Of a stretch of 64,000 nucleotides of DNA, positions 47,517 to 60,800 are shown piece after piece; position 1 is the stretch's first letter, and each line of letters begins with the position of its first letter. The DNA lies in NCBI GenBank assembly GCA_030161315.1, contig BSQW01000001.1:45991076-46055075 (forward strand), written 5' to 3'. The notes below the pieces were generated by a model. It ran no database searches, was not told the origin of the DNA, and worked only from the letters and a program-made list of their open reading frames with translations. The stretch is from Eutrema japonicum. Taxonomy: Eukaryota > Streptophyta > Magnoliopsida > Brassicales > Brassicaceae. The position numbers and the translations under genes are program-made.

Positions 47517-48010
47517 GGCGACTGAGAAACCCTAAATCGGAAAAAACAAAAATGAGTGGCGGCGAGTCGACGAGAAGCGAGGCCGAGGCTGATGAATTGA
47601 GAGGTGAGAGAGACGGAGAATAGTCGCAGTTTTGTTTTGCTTTACTTTATTCGATCGAGTTTTCATACTCGGCCATTTTTCACGTAGGGCCCGTTAAGTA
47701 AAATAACTCTGACCCAGTTTAGTATAAATAAAAGTAAGAATAGCCCTAATATTATTATGGGCTTGGCCCAATCTAATACAACACAAAAATTGAAAATCTT
47801 TTCTAAATTACCTCCATTTAAACCAAATTTCAAGTTTCGGTGATATTGGTAAAATGGTTAAAAATCGAATTATTCAATAACAAAACCAAATCGAACCGAA
47901 ATATATTTTGATTAATTTCGGCAGAACTTTCATTAACCGAACTAACCGAGAAACCGGAATAATCATGTAATGTATATTGCGGTAAGAAGATAAAAATATA
48001 CTAGACTAGA
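47517..48010. other. Upstream region of MPP-alpha
   Basis: This holds the minus-strand promoter and 5' UTR of MPP-alpha (GC-richer up to about 47640), followed by AT-rich DNA. No other gene was found. Confidence 0.45.
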
Positions 48011-50081
48011 CTAGTGTGTGATCCGCGCTACGCGTGGATGTGTACACAATTTTGTTTTAAAAAAAAACTGGTATAATATTATTTTAGTTTTATTAGTATG
48101 ATTGTTAATGGATTTGTCTCTATTAGCTTAAGAAATGTGGATTGTTTATTCTTAAGTTTTTTTTCCTTTCTTAATTTTATGTTTATTTATGTATTTGTTT
48201 AGTGAGTGATTCACAATTTGAATTTTTTTTTGTTGACTATTTATTCAATTAGTTGGTTTTAAAAGTTAAGTTTTTGTCATTTTAAAGTTTAGGGAATTTT
48301 ATATTTTTTAACCCAACTGAATACTAATAAAATAAATACTTCGAAATAGGGTTAGTTTTCCGAAAGTTACTTCGAATACTAATAGAAGGAAAGTTAGTTT
48401 TGTGAATTTAGAATTCTCCGTACTTAAAAAAAAATACTTCGAAATAAGTCACTGTATTTTTATCTATTTTTACCTAAAACTGAATACTAATAAAATGTTC
48501 AAAATTTACTATTATTCATATTCGATGATCCAGTGTTGGTGACTACAAAATAAATTTTATTTTATTTGAAAAACAATTTAATTTCTATCACTAATTTACT
48601 ATCAAAATCATCGTAAATTTATACGTTAATGGGAACATTTGAGATAATATAGGCCGATTTGTAAAAATATAAGAAATATGGGGTCGAGCGTCGATTCAAA
48701 CATTTAGAGAGAGAGCGAGAGAGAGAGTTCTTGTGAATAGGATTATCCTGTAAAAAAATATTACCCACTGCTCTAAAGCTCTCGTCTTCTTCGATATCTT
48801 CCCCTATCGCCGGTGAGATTTCACTTTCAATTTCAATCACAAAGGGTGTGATCCGCGCGGACGTGGTAAACAATTTTTTTAAGCTAATGGTATTTTATTT
48901 TATTTGGTCTCGTAGTAAATTTAATTATCTCTATCAGCTTAAGATCTGTGTATTTGTTTTTGTTTTTTTTTAATTTATGATCATCTATGTGTTTATTTAT
49001 TGGATGAAACACATTTTTACCATTTTTTTTTTCTTTGGTGATCAATTTTATGCAATTAGTTGAGTTTTTAAAAATGAAGATATTTACATTTTAAAGTTGC
49101 ATAATAATTGTTTTTAATTTTGTTTCATGTGAAGTTATTATTTTGGTGTGTTTCATGTATGATTTTAACCATATTTATTGTTGAAAAAAAATTTCATATA
49201 TAACTGATTGTTTGAAGTCACAACATTTGTTTAATTTTATTTAGAATAAATCTAATCCATAATTTATAAACACTAAATTATATAGTTTTCTAAACTATAT
49301 AAATAAGCTGATAAAAGTAAATTCTTTAGATTAATTCAATATAATCTATCTTCTATTAAATAAATATCTTTCCAAATTCTAGGGAAAACTATTGTATTAA
49401 TGGATGGTAATTATTATGAGAATTGAAATATATTTACATCACATGATATATATTTTGCATATACAAAACTTTTATTTTTTTCTCCTGTAGTAGTTACATT
49501 TATTTTTATTTTTTTTTGTTGAAAATAATATCACAAAACACAACGATCTTAAATTTTCAAACTTAATTTGTATTTTCGTGTAAATACTTTTTATATGTTT
49601 CTTAATTTTTTTGGCTCTTATTCTATTTTTCATAGTTATGTATAATTGCAATTATTATGTTAAGTATATCTTAATTTTATTTATTTGTCTCTTTATTAGA
49701 TGTAAAACTTGCCAACTTGTATTTTGCTTTATGAATTTAGTTACATATTTAACTTATTTGTTTAATTGTTAGGAATTGTTTGATATTTTAGTTTTTTAAT
49801 AATATTTGCGATACAACTTAACCTAATTAAATATTTATAAAAGTTGGAATATATCATGATAACCAAATTTATTAAACCTGTTATTATTTCAAAGAACTAT
49901 ATTCATATAAGTTTATTATTTTCTGGTTTAATTTAGAATATGAATAATGCATTTTCAAATTCTTTTCATAATGTTAGAACCAAATTTATAATTAATATAT
50001 GTATTTAGTATGTGTATTAAATTTTTAAGATGCTGAGGTGGCAGCATGAGAAGAGAGAAAATCTTACTTTATATATATAGA
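48011..50081 (-). mobile_element. Non-autonomous Helitron
   Basis: On the minus strand it begins TCTATATATATAAAGTAAGA at 50081 and ends with a GC-rich hairpin (CCACGCGTAGCGCGG) followed by CTAG at 48011-48014. It lies between A (48010) and T (50082). A second, similar hairpin region with GTGATCCGCGCGGACGTGG lies at about 48848-48866. The 830 bp between may be an extra copy of the 3' part or a nested second element. There is no Rep/helicase coding sequence. Confidence 0.75.
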
Positions 50082-50347
50082 TTCTAATCTACGTAGGATT
50101 TTTTTTTTTTGTAATTTAAATTTTGTAATACTAAACTTTTTTGTGATGACGTGTACAAAATAATTGAACCAAATTGACATGTTTGACAACTATATATAAT
50201 TCCGGATAAATTATAGAAATATCTATACTAATATAGACACAAAATACTTCTTTGGACACAAAATGCTTTTCTGTTTAAAAATATAAATGCTAAATTAAGG
50301 AAACAACATTATAGTGATGAGTAATCAAATTCTAGCCAAGACAAAAA

Positions 50348-50632
50348 GCCTTTTGTAGTCCTTACAAGATTAAGAGAAACACATATTCAAAAGAGATCGA
50401 ACAGACATCCTTTATTAAAAACAACAAGCGACAACACGAACATCACACACTGAAATACAAACATAACACATAGTCCATCAAGAGACCTTGAGGTGACAAA
50501 TCCACAAGTATGGCTCTGATATAAACTTTATTCATATGGAAATCAAGAAACAAACACAACAAACTTTCAACTGGTGATCAATTGGTGATTGGCGCGACAT
50601 AGACTCCGATTTGATGAACACAATCACTAGCT
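50348..50632 (-). pseudogene. Duplicated jacalin gene 3' end
   Basis: This stretch is nearly identical to 53537-53820, the last codons (ASDCVHQIGVYVAPITN and stop) plus 3' UTR of the jacalin gene. Similarity ends sharply at about 50632, where Copia sequence begins. It is a partial tandem duplicate in the same orientation. Confidence 0.85.
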
Positions 50633-51215
50633 TCCTCACGATAGGATCATCCCGACTGAGAGGAATCCGACTGATATGTTGACAAATGTACTTCCTGTGG
50701 ATAAGTTTGAGAAGGCTTTGAGTTTTCTCAACTTAGAAGAGCACTAAGGTGTTGGACTGTCTGGAGCTGCACATGAATGCAAAGATGAAGAAGTTATACT
50801 CGACAATGATTGTCATCAAGGTGGAGTTTGTTGGGCTTTGGTGATGGAAAATCATGAGTATTAACTAGGCCCGCGACTTGGGTTAGTCAATTAGGAATGT
50901 GTTTTTCCTATTGGGCTTTGGTTTAGGTTTAAACCGTCTTAACTTTGTAATTGCCCTAGTCTATATAAAGACAGGCATGTGTGAGGGTTTTCTGTATCCT
51001 GGAAATTCTAGAGAGAAACTAGAGAGATCTCTCTTGTTCTTAGAGAGATTGTGAGGAACCATAATTCTTTGTAATCCGTGGTGATAGTGGATTACTGGAA
51101 AGATCCAGGCCGAGACGTAGGATCACACACCGTGATCTGAACTCGTTAATTCTCTGTGTCTTTTACTTATTACTCAGTTCCGTGATTATCTAGAGATGTG
51201 GATCTAATCTCAACA
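50633..51215 (+). mobile_element. Copia element 3' remnant with LTR
   Basis: The frame ending near 50744 (NPTDMLTNVLPVDKFEKALS) is the C-terminal end of a Copia RNase H domain. A purine-rich AAGGTGGAG precedes a TG-starting LTR, 50829-51215, which begins TGTTGGGC, ends CAACA, and contains a TATATAAAG promoter-like word at about 50962. The 5' part of the element is missing, and it abuts the jacalin 3' duplicate. Confidence 0.75.
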
Positions 51216-51624
51216 CCGGTAATTGCACAATTTATTTGTACCTCAAAAAGTAGTTTCTATAGGTAACACAAATTACCTTTTTTATAGGTGACTATCATGG
51301 ATGGGATCATGGGGACAAAAAGTTTAACACCAACTTTCATCAAACTGTCGATCTCCAACTTAAAGATAGAGTAATGCAGAATTAGAAGCTAGCAAGAATG
51401 TTCAATGGTATATTTAATGAATCTTTATGTTTTGTTTGAGTTTGAAGGTCACGATTTAGATCTTATGTTGTGTTTTATCTGTTTATATGATTGTTATACT
51501 ATTATTTGATTAATTATTTTTTTTTGTTAAGTTTGATTAATTAATTTTTGTTATGATTGTTGTTTTTCAGTATATTCTAATTATAATTTAATTTAATTAA
51601 AAATTTGAAATTAATAATCGTGTA

Positions 51625-51858
51625 TATCTGCGTCGAAATATTCTGCTTTTAAGTCATGAAAAAAACTGACGTTAAATTATAGATAAGTGACGCTAGTGTT
51701 TGACGTTAAATATAGCGTCAGTTTTTAAGTGAAGCAAAAAAACTTAACGTCGACCAATATTACGTATGTTTTATAATTGACGTTAAGTTCTTAAAGTCAG
51801 TTTAAAAATGACGTTAATGTAAATAAAAACCGACGTTAAAGGCCTTCTTTTTGTAGTG
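51625..51858 (-). mobile_element. CACTA transposon terminus
   Basis: The right end reads CTTTTTGTAGTG, the reverse complement of CACTACAAAAAG, a typical CACTA (En/Spm) terminus. About ten copies of GACGTTAA-like words in both orientations precede it, as subterminal repeats do. The partner terminus was not found, so this appears to be a truncated element. Confidence 0.7.
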
Positions 51859-53220
51859 ATTATGTAGCGGATGAGCGTAGTAAATCATTTTATTTCAAAA
51901 ACAATAAATTATTTTATCTTCTGTTTGACATTGTAATAGTTTTCATTTATATTTATAATTTTCTCAACCAATAAATTTAAAATTAAACACTTTAATAACA
52001 TAGTTTTTTTAAATCGATACACAAAATAATATGGATTAATATGGTTTAGTGATCATAGAAATTCAGGTGATAGTAATGTTGACTAAAAACAACTTAATAT
52101 TTGAAAAAACACCTAACTTTTTCCAAAGTCTTAAATTATGTATAATGGAATTCAAAAACTGTTTATTTATCTACTTACTAATTTATGAAATCATAAAAAA
52201 ATATCTTTAAAAAAAATCTGCGTGTATACGTGGTGTTATCTAGTACACTATAAATACAAGCTATGGATGTTTAACAAATCTTTAAGAAATTCAAAGTGAA
52301 ATATACAAAGAAATAAATCTAAAGTCTATTATAATTATTTGAAATTCCATATTAAAATAACATGAGTCCATCATTATATATGTGCCACCCGCCATAACCA
52401 GGATAAGCAATATTTTATTTTATTTTTTTATTATTATTATTATTATTTGCCAAAAGGCTTAGGATTAGCAAATTGATCAACTTTTTTTTGTTAAAAGTTA
52501 ATTTTTTGTTAAAGAGATTGATCAACTTAAAACGGTAAGAAATCATACTTGGAACATGGTAAGTCAGCTCACATGTCCTTGACTCTACGAGGATACCGAA
52601 CCGAACCCGATCCGAATTTTAAATACACGATCAATATCTAAACTTCTTGATCTAAAATATCCAAAATCCGAAATACCCGACCCGAACCCGATCCGAATAT
52701 CTGAATGTCCATCTCGTGCATGTCTTTACCTTTTCGTATATGCATGTCTTTGAAATTCTAAATTTTTGTTCAATGTATAGTGATCAATCCGTGCTTCAAA
52801 ATTGGCATTGAAATGAAATATATGTAAGACAAAAAAACTACGTAAATTAAATTTAAAAACATTGATATTGGTGATCGAAATCTAAAAAATTAAAGTAGGC
52901 GGCGGAGGATGTCTCGATTTCGCTTAGCACTCTCTCCCTCGTTGAGGGTCTCTGCTCAAAAAAAAATAGCAGGGGAGTTTCCCTCCGAAAGGCAAGTTGC
53001 TTTGTCGGCAATGATGAGATTATGGAAAATTTCCAATTTTTTTTTTAAAATTCCTCTGATTTTGCAGTAATGCAGCAATATTTTTTTGCCAAATCTTCAA
53101 CGACCCAAGCTGTTCTTCTAGGGTTCGTGGCTCCATTTCAGCCGTCATACTCATCTCCTTCAGCACTTTCCTACACGAAACTCAGATTGGGGTCACATAA
53201 AATTCTCTTTTTGTTGGTCA
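51859..53220. other. Intergenic DNA with low-copy repeat words
   Basis: At 52595-52700 'ccgaacccgatccgaat' type words recur, a common dispersed repeat texture in Brassicaceae. No gene is recognisable. 53070-53220 could be 5' sequence of the LINE fragment that follows. Confidence 0.35.
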
Positions 53221-53537
53221 TGGACGGGATTCTAAATCAAGCCTTACAATCGATGTTGCTGGAGGAAGATGTGACGATTAATTTACCTGAAGATGAAGGA
53301 TACATCGCAATTCAAAAATATTAAATTTATTGCATCAAAGAAAAAGAAATATGTACAAAAGCTCAAGTGAGCGATGGAAAAAAAGAAAGAAACAAAACAA
53401 AGCAATTCGAGAAAGACAGAGAAGGGAGGCGAGGATGCTCCCAGTAGCAGAGCGAAGCTATCCGATTTCTGAAAGATGGAATCTGGACGTTCGACGATTG
53501 GGGGATGGTTCTCGACAGAGGGGTGAAAAATCCTCCA
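53221..53537 (+). pseudogene. LINE ORF1-like (DUF4283) fragment
   Basis: The frame from 53221 reads MDGILNQALQSMLLEEDVTI, resembling the start of zinc-knuckle DUF4283 proteins from plant LINEs. After a disrupted stretch, 53451-53537 reads RFLKDGIWTFDDWGMVLDRG, the next conserved block of the same family. Most of the protein is missing. It adjoins the jacalin 3' UTR. Confidence 0.55.
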
Positions 53538-53766
53538 CCTTTTGTAGTCCTTACAAGATTCAGAGAAACACATATTCAAAAGAGATCGAACAGACATCCT
53601 TTATTAAAAACAACAAGCCACAACACGAACATCACACACTGAAATACAAACATAACACATAGTCCATCAAGAGACCTTGAGGTGACAAATCCACAAGTAT
53701 GGCTCTGATATAAACTTTATTCATATGGAAATGTAGAAACAAACACAACAAACTTTCAACTGGTGA

Positions 53767-56059
53767 TCAATTGGTGATTGGCGCGACATAGACTCCAATT
53801 TGATGAACACAATCACTAGCTTTTCCATGGAACCCAACGATTTTTTGACCTTCTTCCTTAAGTTCAAAGTAGTTTTCACTGGTAATCCCAAATGGTGGAG
53901 ATTTTTGCTCGTTAGTAATGAATACCAAACTCGTCACCAATCCCACACCTCGGTTCTCTCCTTGGACTTTATCATAGTAGACACCTACTGCTTTGATGTA
54001 TTCACCTGGATACGCAAGCTCGAACTACACACACACAAAAAAACAAGAAAGTTTCAAGAATTCAATTCAAATCTTGAGAAACATAGCATAAAGGAAAACT
54101 TTGAAAACAGATAGAGATAGAGAGAAAGAGTCACCGTTTCAAATCCAAGTTGTGTTTTCTTGCCATGACCATCGCCGTGAACTATCTGAGAGCCCTTTTT
54201 ATACTCAATCTCTACGAACGACACACCATCGTTGCCTTGTCCTACATGTATTTTTCTAACGCCGTCGAAAACACCATCATCCCATAAATCTCCTTCGTCA
54301 ACACCAACTGCTTTTAGCTTCTTGACAGGTTTCAATGGAGTTGAGGTGATTGGAGCGAAATAAGCTCCAAGAGAATTGAGACCAGAGTCGGCGAAGCCAT
54401 GAAAACCGACGATCTTCTTGTCTTTAACTTTAAGTGAAAATTCTGTACCGTCTCCAGAAAATGGAGACACAAAGTAATCAGAAGTCTTTGTGCTGGTTTG
54501 GAATTGAAGTCCCTGAATGACATTGGATGAATCGTACCAACCCTTGACGGAAACGAGATACTCATCGGGATGTATCTCAATCTGTCGAAAACACGAAATT
54601 TTCAAGATGTAAATTTTCAGTAATCTCGAATTAACATTTTGTCAGAAAACGCTCTTTGAGGTAAAATATATATATATATATATATATATACGCACCGTTG
54701 ATTCAGAACTTCTTCTTCCTTTCACACCATGGGGGGTTCCTTCCTTTGGCTGTCCGCTCTTGAGATAATCGAACTTGATTTGATCAATTCCTCCAGCACC
54801 ACCTACAAGATGTATCTTCGTAACACCGTCGTGATCGCCTCCGTCGTCCCATTGATTGCCTCCCTTGCCTCCCTGTGCGTCCAGTTTTTGAGTACTAGAA
54901 TCGCTGCTAGGTCCGCTTCCACTGTTTGAGTCTTCGCCGGAGTTCCCTCCTTTTGAACCGGTGTCGAAGTAAGCTCCAATGGCATCAATAGCAGTATCAC
55001 CACGTCCATGGAATCCAACAAGAATTTCTCCATTTTCACCTTTGAGATTGAAGTCTTTTCCACCCGTCTTACCGAATAATGGAGAGGTGAATCCATTGGA
55101 CGTTGTGAAGTAGAGCGATGTGATAAGCGTTGTATCGTAGGTATAGATATGATCATAGCTTCCACCAACGGCTGTGATACTTTCTTTCGGATAATCCACC
55201 GAAAACTGTATTTCATTTTCCATTAGAAACAAATGAATTAGTAGCAAACCGATTGAATACTAACAAAATTCACAAAAAAACTTTTATTCATTCTGACCTC
55301 TTTTAGTTCCCCGCGAATCGTCCCGTGTTCACGGATTACGACTTTTCCATCCTTTACGTATTCGATCTTGATATAAGTTACACTGTATTCATCTGCTCCG
55401 ACAGTTATTTTCTTCACACCATCGAAACGACCATCGTCAAATGTGTTTCCACTTTTACCACCGACCAGTCCCGTCTTTCCGAGGCCATCAGGTTTTGAAT
55501 TGCTGTCATCATCTTTTGAACCATCAGTTTCGGGGTCAACAGGTGTCGGTGTGACGCTACCGGCGGGAGAAATGGGAGCGAAGTGAATGTCGATGGAGTT
55601 GAGAGCATTGCCGCTGGTTCCTAGAAATCCGACGATTTGATTATCTTTGGGTGCTTCAGCGGAAAAGTAGTGTTGAGTCTTGTTTCCGTAAGGCCCATAT
55701 GTCTTCTTGTTCGTCTTAAACGTTAACGCCGTTATAATGTTTCCCGAAAAAGTCGTTTTGTAGTAACCAGACACAGCCGTTATGTACTCGTCCGGGCTCA
55801 GTGTGAACTGTGCCAACAAAAGAAAAATGTAAATAACAACGAACCACAATTGTTTAATAGATTTAAGTACAGTTAGAACACTCTTAAAACTAAAATGTTA
55901 ACACTGTTTACTAACTCCGTCAGATTTGGTGCCGCCGGTGCCACGTCGCTGAGACTGAAGGGTGGTTCCGTCGTACTCGACCTGGATAGATCTGATGACG
56001 TCATCAAACGTAAGCTTAACTCCCTTCACCTTCGTGTGCTTTCCGTCATCCCAAGACAT
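53767..56059 (-). CDS. Four-domain jacalin-related lectin
   Basis: Five coding exons (56059-55916, 55807-55298, 55205-54696, 54581-54135, 54024-53767) join in phase 0 to 622 residues. Four mannose-type jacalin domains are present. Each has an N-terminal half with a WDDG/FDDG/WDDGV-like start (MSWDDGKHTKVKG, NTFDDGRFDGVKK, NQWDDGGDHDGVTK, DLWDDGVFDGVRK) and a C-terminal half with PDEYIxxVxG and ending IGxYxAPI. Every intron falls at the same point of a domain. The second domain's C-terminal half is more diverged and ends in a Ser/Gly-rich linker. There is no signal peptide, as in cytosolic Brassicaceae jacalins. A 5' UTR intron (56799-56089) is likely. The gene lies where Arabidopsis has its At1g52000-area jacalin cluster. 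Confidence 0.92.
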
Positions 56060-56860
56060 CGTTGCCGTTAAGATCCGTCAAATATATTCTGAAAATTATG
56101 AAAAATTAAATAAATATTTGCAAAAAAGAAGTTTAGACAATTACTTTTTTTCCAAAATATATTTGATTGGATCAAACTCAAATTAATATACAATTATATT
56201 CGCTTACTCTGTGTTTTTTTGTTTCTTTCGAAAATGAACCGGTCTGGATCTGGTTTAAATTCAACCGATCTGAACCTTACGATGTCAATTCGTTTTCGTG
56301 TGATGACAAAACAATCTTTTTCTATTTTTTTTTGTTTAAAAAAGCCATGAAATATAATATCTTGATCAATCTACGACTAAAAACAAAAGAAAATAATATA
56401 GTTAAATGAAGAATGGAAACAATTAAACAAAGCATATTGTATCTAGAAGAATAAGAGAAAGGAAAGTACCAAAAAAAACCAAAAATTATTGAAAATATCA
56501 AAAGTTTTTTTTTGCAATAAATGAAAATAACAAAAGTTGTCCGGGACAATATATATATATATATATATATATTTTGTGTGTCCGGGACAATAATTGATAT
56601 CAACATAGCCACAAAAATGCTTTGTTAATAAATTCTGGAAAGTCTTTCATTAAATACTTCAACTCTTTTCATATATTCTTCGAAATCTAGGCACCAAATC
56701 TCTGTATTTTCGTGGATTGTTTAATCTCTAAACTGTAACTCGTTTAGATCGGATGGATAGAATAATCTAGAAAACTCGAAAATGAGAGAGAGAGAGTACC
56801 TGAGTGAGAAGATGAGGAGGAGGTGAGTGAGTTTCAATAATTGGGGATGGCAAATGGTTT
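56060..56860 (-). other. Jacalin 5' UTR with probable intron
   Basis: A donor CAG/GTACTCTC at 56800/56799 and an acceptor TTTTCAG at 56089 flank a 711-bp AT-rich stretch upstream of the jacalin ATG. The sequence before the donor is purine/CT-rich like a leader. It contains a (TA)n run at about 56549-56572. The intron is predicted from splice sites only. Confidence 0.55.
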
Positions 56861-57037
56861 GATATTTATTGCCATTTTGGCGATAAGGTTAGTTAACATT
56901 ATATTTTTGTCACATGTTATAAAAAAAGAAAAAAGAAAATCCTTTTCAATTCTCACCGACCCAAAACAAATGATCTAACCAGATAAAGCAGAAAAATCGT
57001 TGTACTGAAGTTATAGTTGTGATTGTACCAGTAGAAT

Positions 57038-57138
57038 AATTGGTGTAGCAATAAGTTTATGCATTGGTAAAATCGCATTTTAATTTCTAATTGGTGTAAC
57101 AATAAGTTTATACATTGGTAAAATCGCATTTTAAATAT
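57038..57138. repeat. Two-unit tandem repeat of about 52 bp
   Basis: The unit 'aattggtgtagcaataagtt' followed by 'tatgcattggtaaaatcgca' is repeated with three or four differences. Confidence 0.85.
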
Positions 57139-57365
57139 TAAAAGTAGAAGTTATTAACATTTTAAACTTTGAGAGTTTATCATTTTCACCCTAAACCATG
57201 AAAATAATAATACTAACATTTTAAATAGAGCTGTCAAATGGGCCGTCCGCGCCCGTCTATAAAGACCACTTAGTTTTTGGGCAGTAACTGGTCGGACCTT
57301 ATTGGACAATGGTCTAAAAAGTGTCCATATCCAATAAGACCATGTCCAGATGGACTTGTCCATAG

Positions 57366-57826
57366 TGAAAGTAAAAACGAAACTTTAGTGTAATGGAGAA
57401 GATGACTGAATGCTATGCTGCTTCATTGCCTCTTAAGGTTTTACAATAGCATAAGAGCTCTACTTATACAACTTGTGAGAGAACTCTAAAACCCTAATAA
57501 GATGGGACAAGTGGCATCATCACATATCAATGACTGTATCCAAGGGTTCAAATTTGTTTGTCAGCTTGACATTAAACTCTTCAACAACTCCTCTGATTGT
57601 ACGATTCTTCTCCTGCTTTACTCTGCTTTCTCTGCTTTTGTCAGGTCTCTGCTTTTCTTCTTCTTCTTCTGCTTTTCTCTGCTTTTGGACCCAAGTGGGC
57701 TTTTCTTTGTTGTTGTTGTCGTGGCCCATCTTATCTTTGCCTTCTGATCTTTGTTTCGACCCGACATCGTTTTCTCGACCCAGCATATATTGTGACTTTG
57801 TCACAGTCGAAGACTTGGTGCTGATA
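57366..57826 (-). repeat. Copia 3' LTR
   Basis: It is 461 bp and matches 62174-62631. On the element's strand the LTRs start TATCAG and end TTTCA, so the usual TG start is replaced by TA. Confidence 0.88.
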
Positions 57827-60800
57827 TACCCCCTCGAACTTGGTGTAGGTGGGAAGTCTACACCAAGTTTGAATCTAAGCCTCGTGAAAGCTGCAAAGGG
57901 GAGAGATTTAGTGAAAATGTCTGCTATTTGCTGAAAACCAGGGACATGTTTGACAACGAGAGAGCCAAGGCCAACTCTTTCCCGAACATAGTGATGATCA
58001 ATATCAAAGTGCTTAGTCCGAGCATGGAAGACAGGGTTAGCGGTCAGTTGGACAGCTGATAAATTGTCACAGTAGAGCTCGGGTGTTTGGAGAAGTGGTA
58101 CACCGAGCTCACGAAGAACAGAACACATCCATTTTATCTCATAGGCAGTGTCGGACAGTGAACGATACTCTGCCTCGGTGGAGCTCTTTGACACTGTTGG
58201 CTGTTTCTTGGCGGACCACGAGATAAGATTTTGACCCAAGTAAGTGCAGAAACCTCCGACTGATCGCCTGGTCTCTTTGCAGTTTGCCCAGTCGCTATCA
58301 CTATATGCTCTCAAAACAGAATCGCAGTGTTTAGTGAAGCACATCCCCATTGAATCTGTGCCTTTAATGTATCTCAGAATGCGTTTCAGGAGAGTAAAAT
58401 CTGACACTGTGGGCTGATGCATCTTCTGGCAAACGAAATTCACAGCAAATTGGATATCGGGTCTTGTTAAGGTAAGATATTGTAATTTACCTGCAAGACT
58501 TCTGAAATATGTGGGATCCGGAAAGAGTTCTTGTTGATTTGGAACTCTGTCAAGCTGCAGGGGAAGAGGAGTAGGCATAGGAGAGCAGTCTTCCATTGCT
58601 GCAACTACCAGGAGATCCTCAGCATATTTTTGCTAAGAGAGAAAAAGGCCATCAGAGTGAGAGATGACTTGTATTCCCAGAAAATAGTGAAGAAGGCCCA
58701 TATCTTTCATTCGAAAATGCTTATTTAGCTCAGCAAGAAGATGAGTCAACGTCTGTGAGCTGTTTCCTGTGATGACCATGTCGTCTACATAGAGGAGAAG
58801 GATAATGATATCTCTGTCTCGAGCATATATGAACAACGAGGGGTCCGTGTGACTGCAAGTGAAACCAAATTCCAAGAGAAAAGAGCTAAACTTGTCAAAC
58901 CATGCTCTCGGGGAATGTTTGAGTCCATATAGGGATTTATATAGATGGCACACATGATTGGGCTTTTCTTTGTCTACAAAACCAGCAGGCTGAGTCATGT
59001 AGACTGTTTCAGTGAGATCTCCATGAAGAAATGCGTTTTTAACGTCCATTTGCTTCAGTTCCCAATTCATGATGGTTGCTAAATGTAAGACAGCTCTAAC
59101 GGTGGCAGTGCGAACTACTGGACTATAAGTTTCCAGATAGTCTATGCCTTCCTCTTGATGAAACCCTTTTGCCACTAAACGAGCCTTGAGTTTGTCTAGT
59201 GAACCGTCTGCATTTAATTTGGTTCGGAAGACCCACTTACTTCCCAATACATGCATATTAGAGGTATAAGGAACTAATGTCCAAGTGTTGGTTTCTTGAT
59301 AGTTACCATATTCCTCATTCATCGCATCATTCCATCCTTGATGTTTCAGAGCAGATGTTACTGTTTTAGGCTCTGGGATAGAGACTATGTGGGAAAGGAG
59401 GGCATATCTTCTGTTTGGCTTAGAGATCCCACCTTTTGCTCTTGTTACCATAGAATGAATATTTGTAGCTGTTGATATTGTAGGAGCAGGTGAAGGAGCC
59501 GTCGAAGGTGCTGTTGCAGGTGATGAAAGAACCGATGTCTCAGGACAGGATTGAGGTAGAGGAGAGCTGTCGCCTATAGTAACAAGATCAAAGCCTGACG
59601 TACGCTCAGAACACTCCTCAGTCAGACCTATAGAGACATCTTGAGTGATTTCTTGACTTTGTGCAGAGTTGTTTTGTAGATGTGTTCTGTTGTGTATATT
59701 CATTGGGGAGATTGGAGATGACATAGGTGTCTCTCTGTTTGCTTCTGCAATGTTCTCGTTGTAAGAAAGAGAGGGATTCAAAGTTGAAGCCACAACAGCT
59801 TGTACAGGTGGAACAGAACATTGTTGCCAGGCTGCTAGGAGAGGTGTTACATCTGAGGGAAGAAGACTCCTGTATTCATGAAGGTAAGGGAACCTTGTCT
59901 CATCAAATATTACATGTCGACTGATGTATACACGACCAGTTGGTGGGTAGAGACACCTATAACCTTTGTATTTCTCATTATAGCCAAGGAAAATACAAGG
60001 TAAGGATCGTGGATCAAACTTTGTGACAGCATAGTCTCTGAGAGTAGGAAAACAGGAGCAGCCAAAGGATATTAAGGCAGAGTAGTTTGGTGGCTTCCCG
60101 TGAGCTTTTTCATATGGCGAGATGGAGCCTTCTAACGACGATGTAGGGAGTAGATTGGTTAAAAAATTGGCGGTGAAGAATGATTCAACCCAAAACTTGA
60201 GAGGAATATTGCTTTGGAAGAGCATGGAGAGTCCCAACTCTGTAAGATGGCGGTGTTTTCTCTCAGCCAAACCGTTCTGCTGCGGTGTATAAGGACACGA
60301 GATGAACTGTTGGATGCCCTTGTCCTGAAGATGTTGTAAGAACCTTTTGCTAATGAATTCTCCACCCCCATCACATTGGAATGTACCAATTTTGCAACCA
60401 AACTGATTTTCAACCAACTTTTGAAACATGATGAATATTGAAAAGAAATCTTATTTCATTCGTAAGGGATAAAACCAGCTGAGGCGAGAATAATTATCAA
60501 TAAACACCGCATAGTATCTGAACCCTTGTACAGAAATTGTTGGAGAAGGACCCCACAAATCACAATGAATCCTTTCTAATATTCTAGTTGCAGAAAAAGT
60601 TGAAGCAGAAAATGGAAGTCTTGAGCTTTTCCCTAGCTGACAAGCTTCACATACTGACTTAGTAGTCTTATTAAGGGAGATAGATTGGTTCTTTGCTAGC
60701 AGTTGGAGAATTTGATGATGAGGGTGGCCAAGAGGTCGATGCCAAACTTCACCACTGGCTGAGATTTGTCGCGTGGAATAGAGGACCTGCACTCTCGGAT

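Noticed and set aside
57520..57940. Extra C-terminal domain on the Copia polyprotein
   Set aside because: The frame simply reads through into the LTR beyond the polypurine tract.
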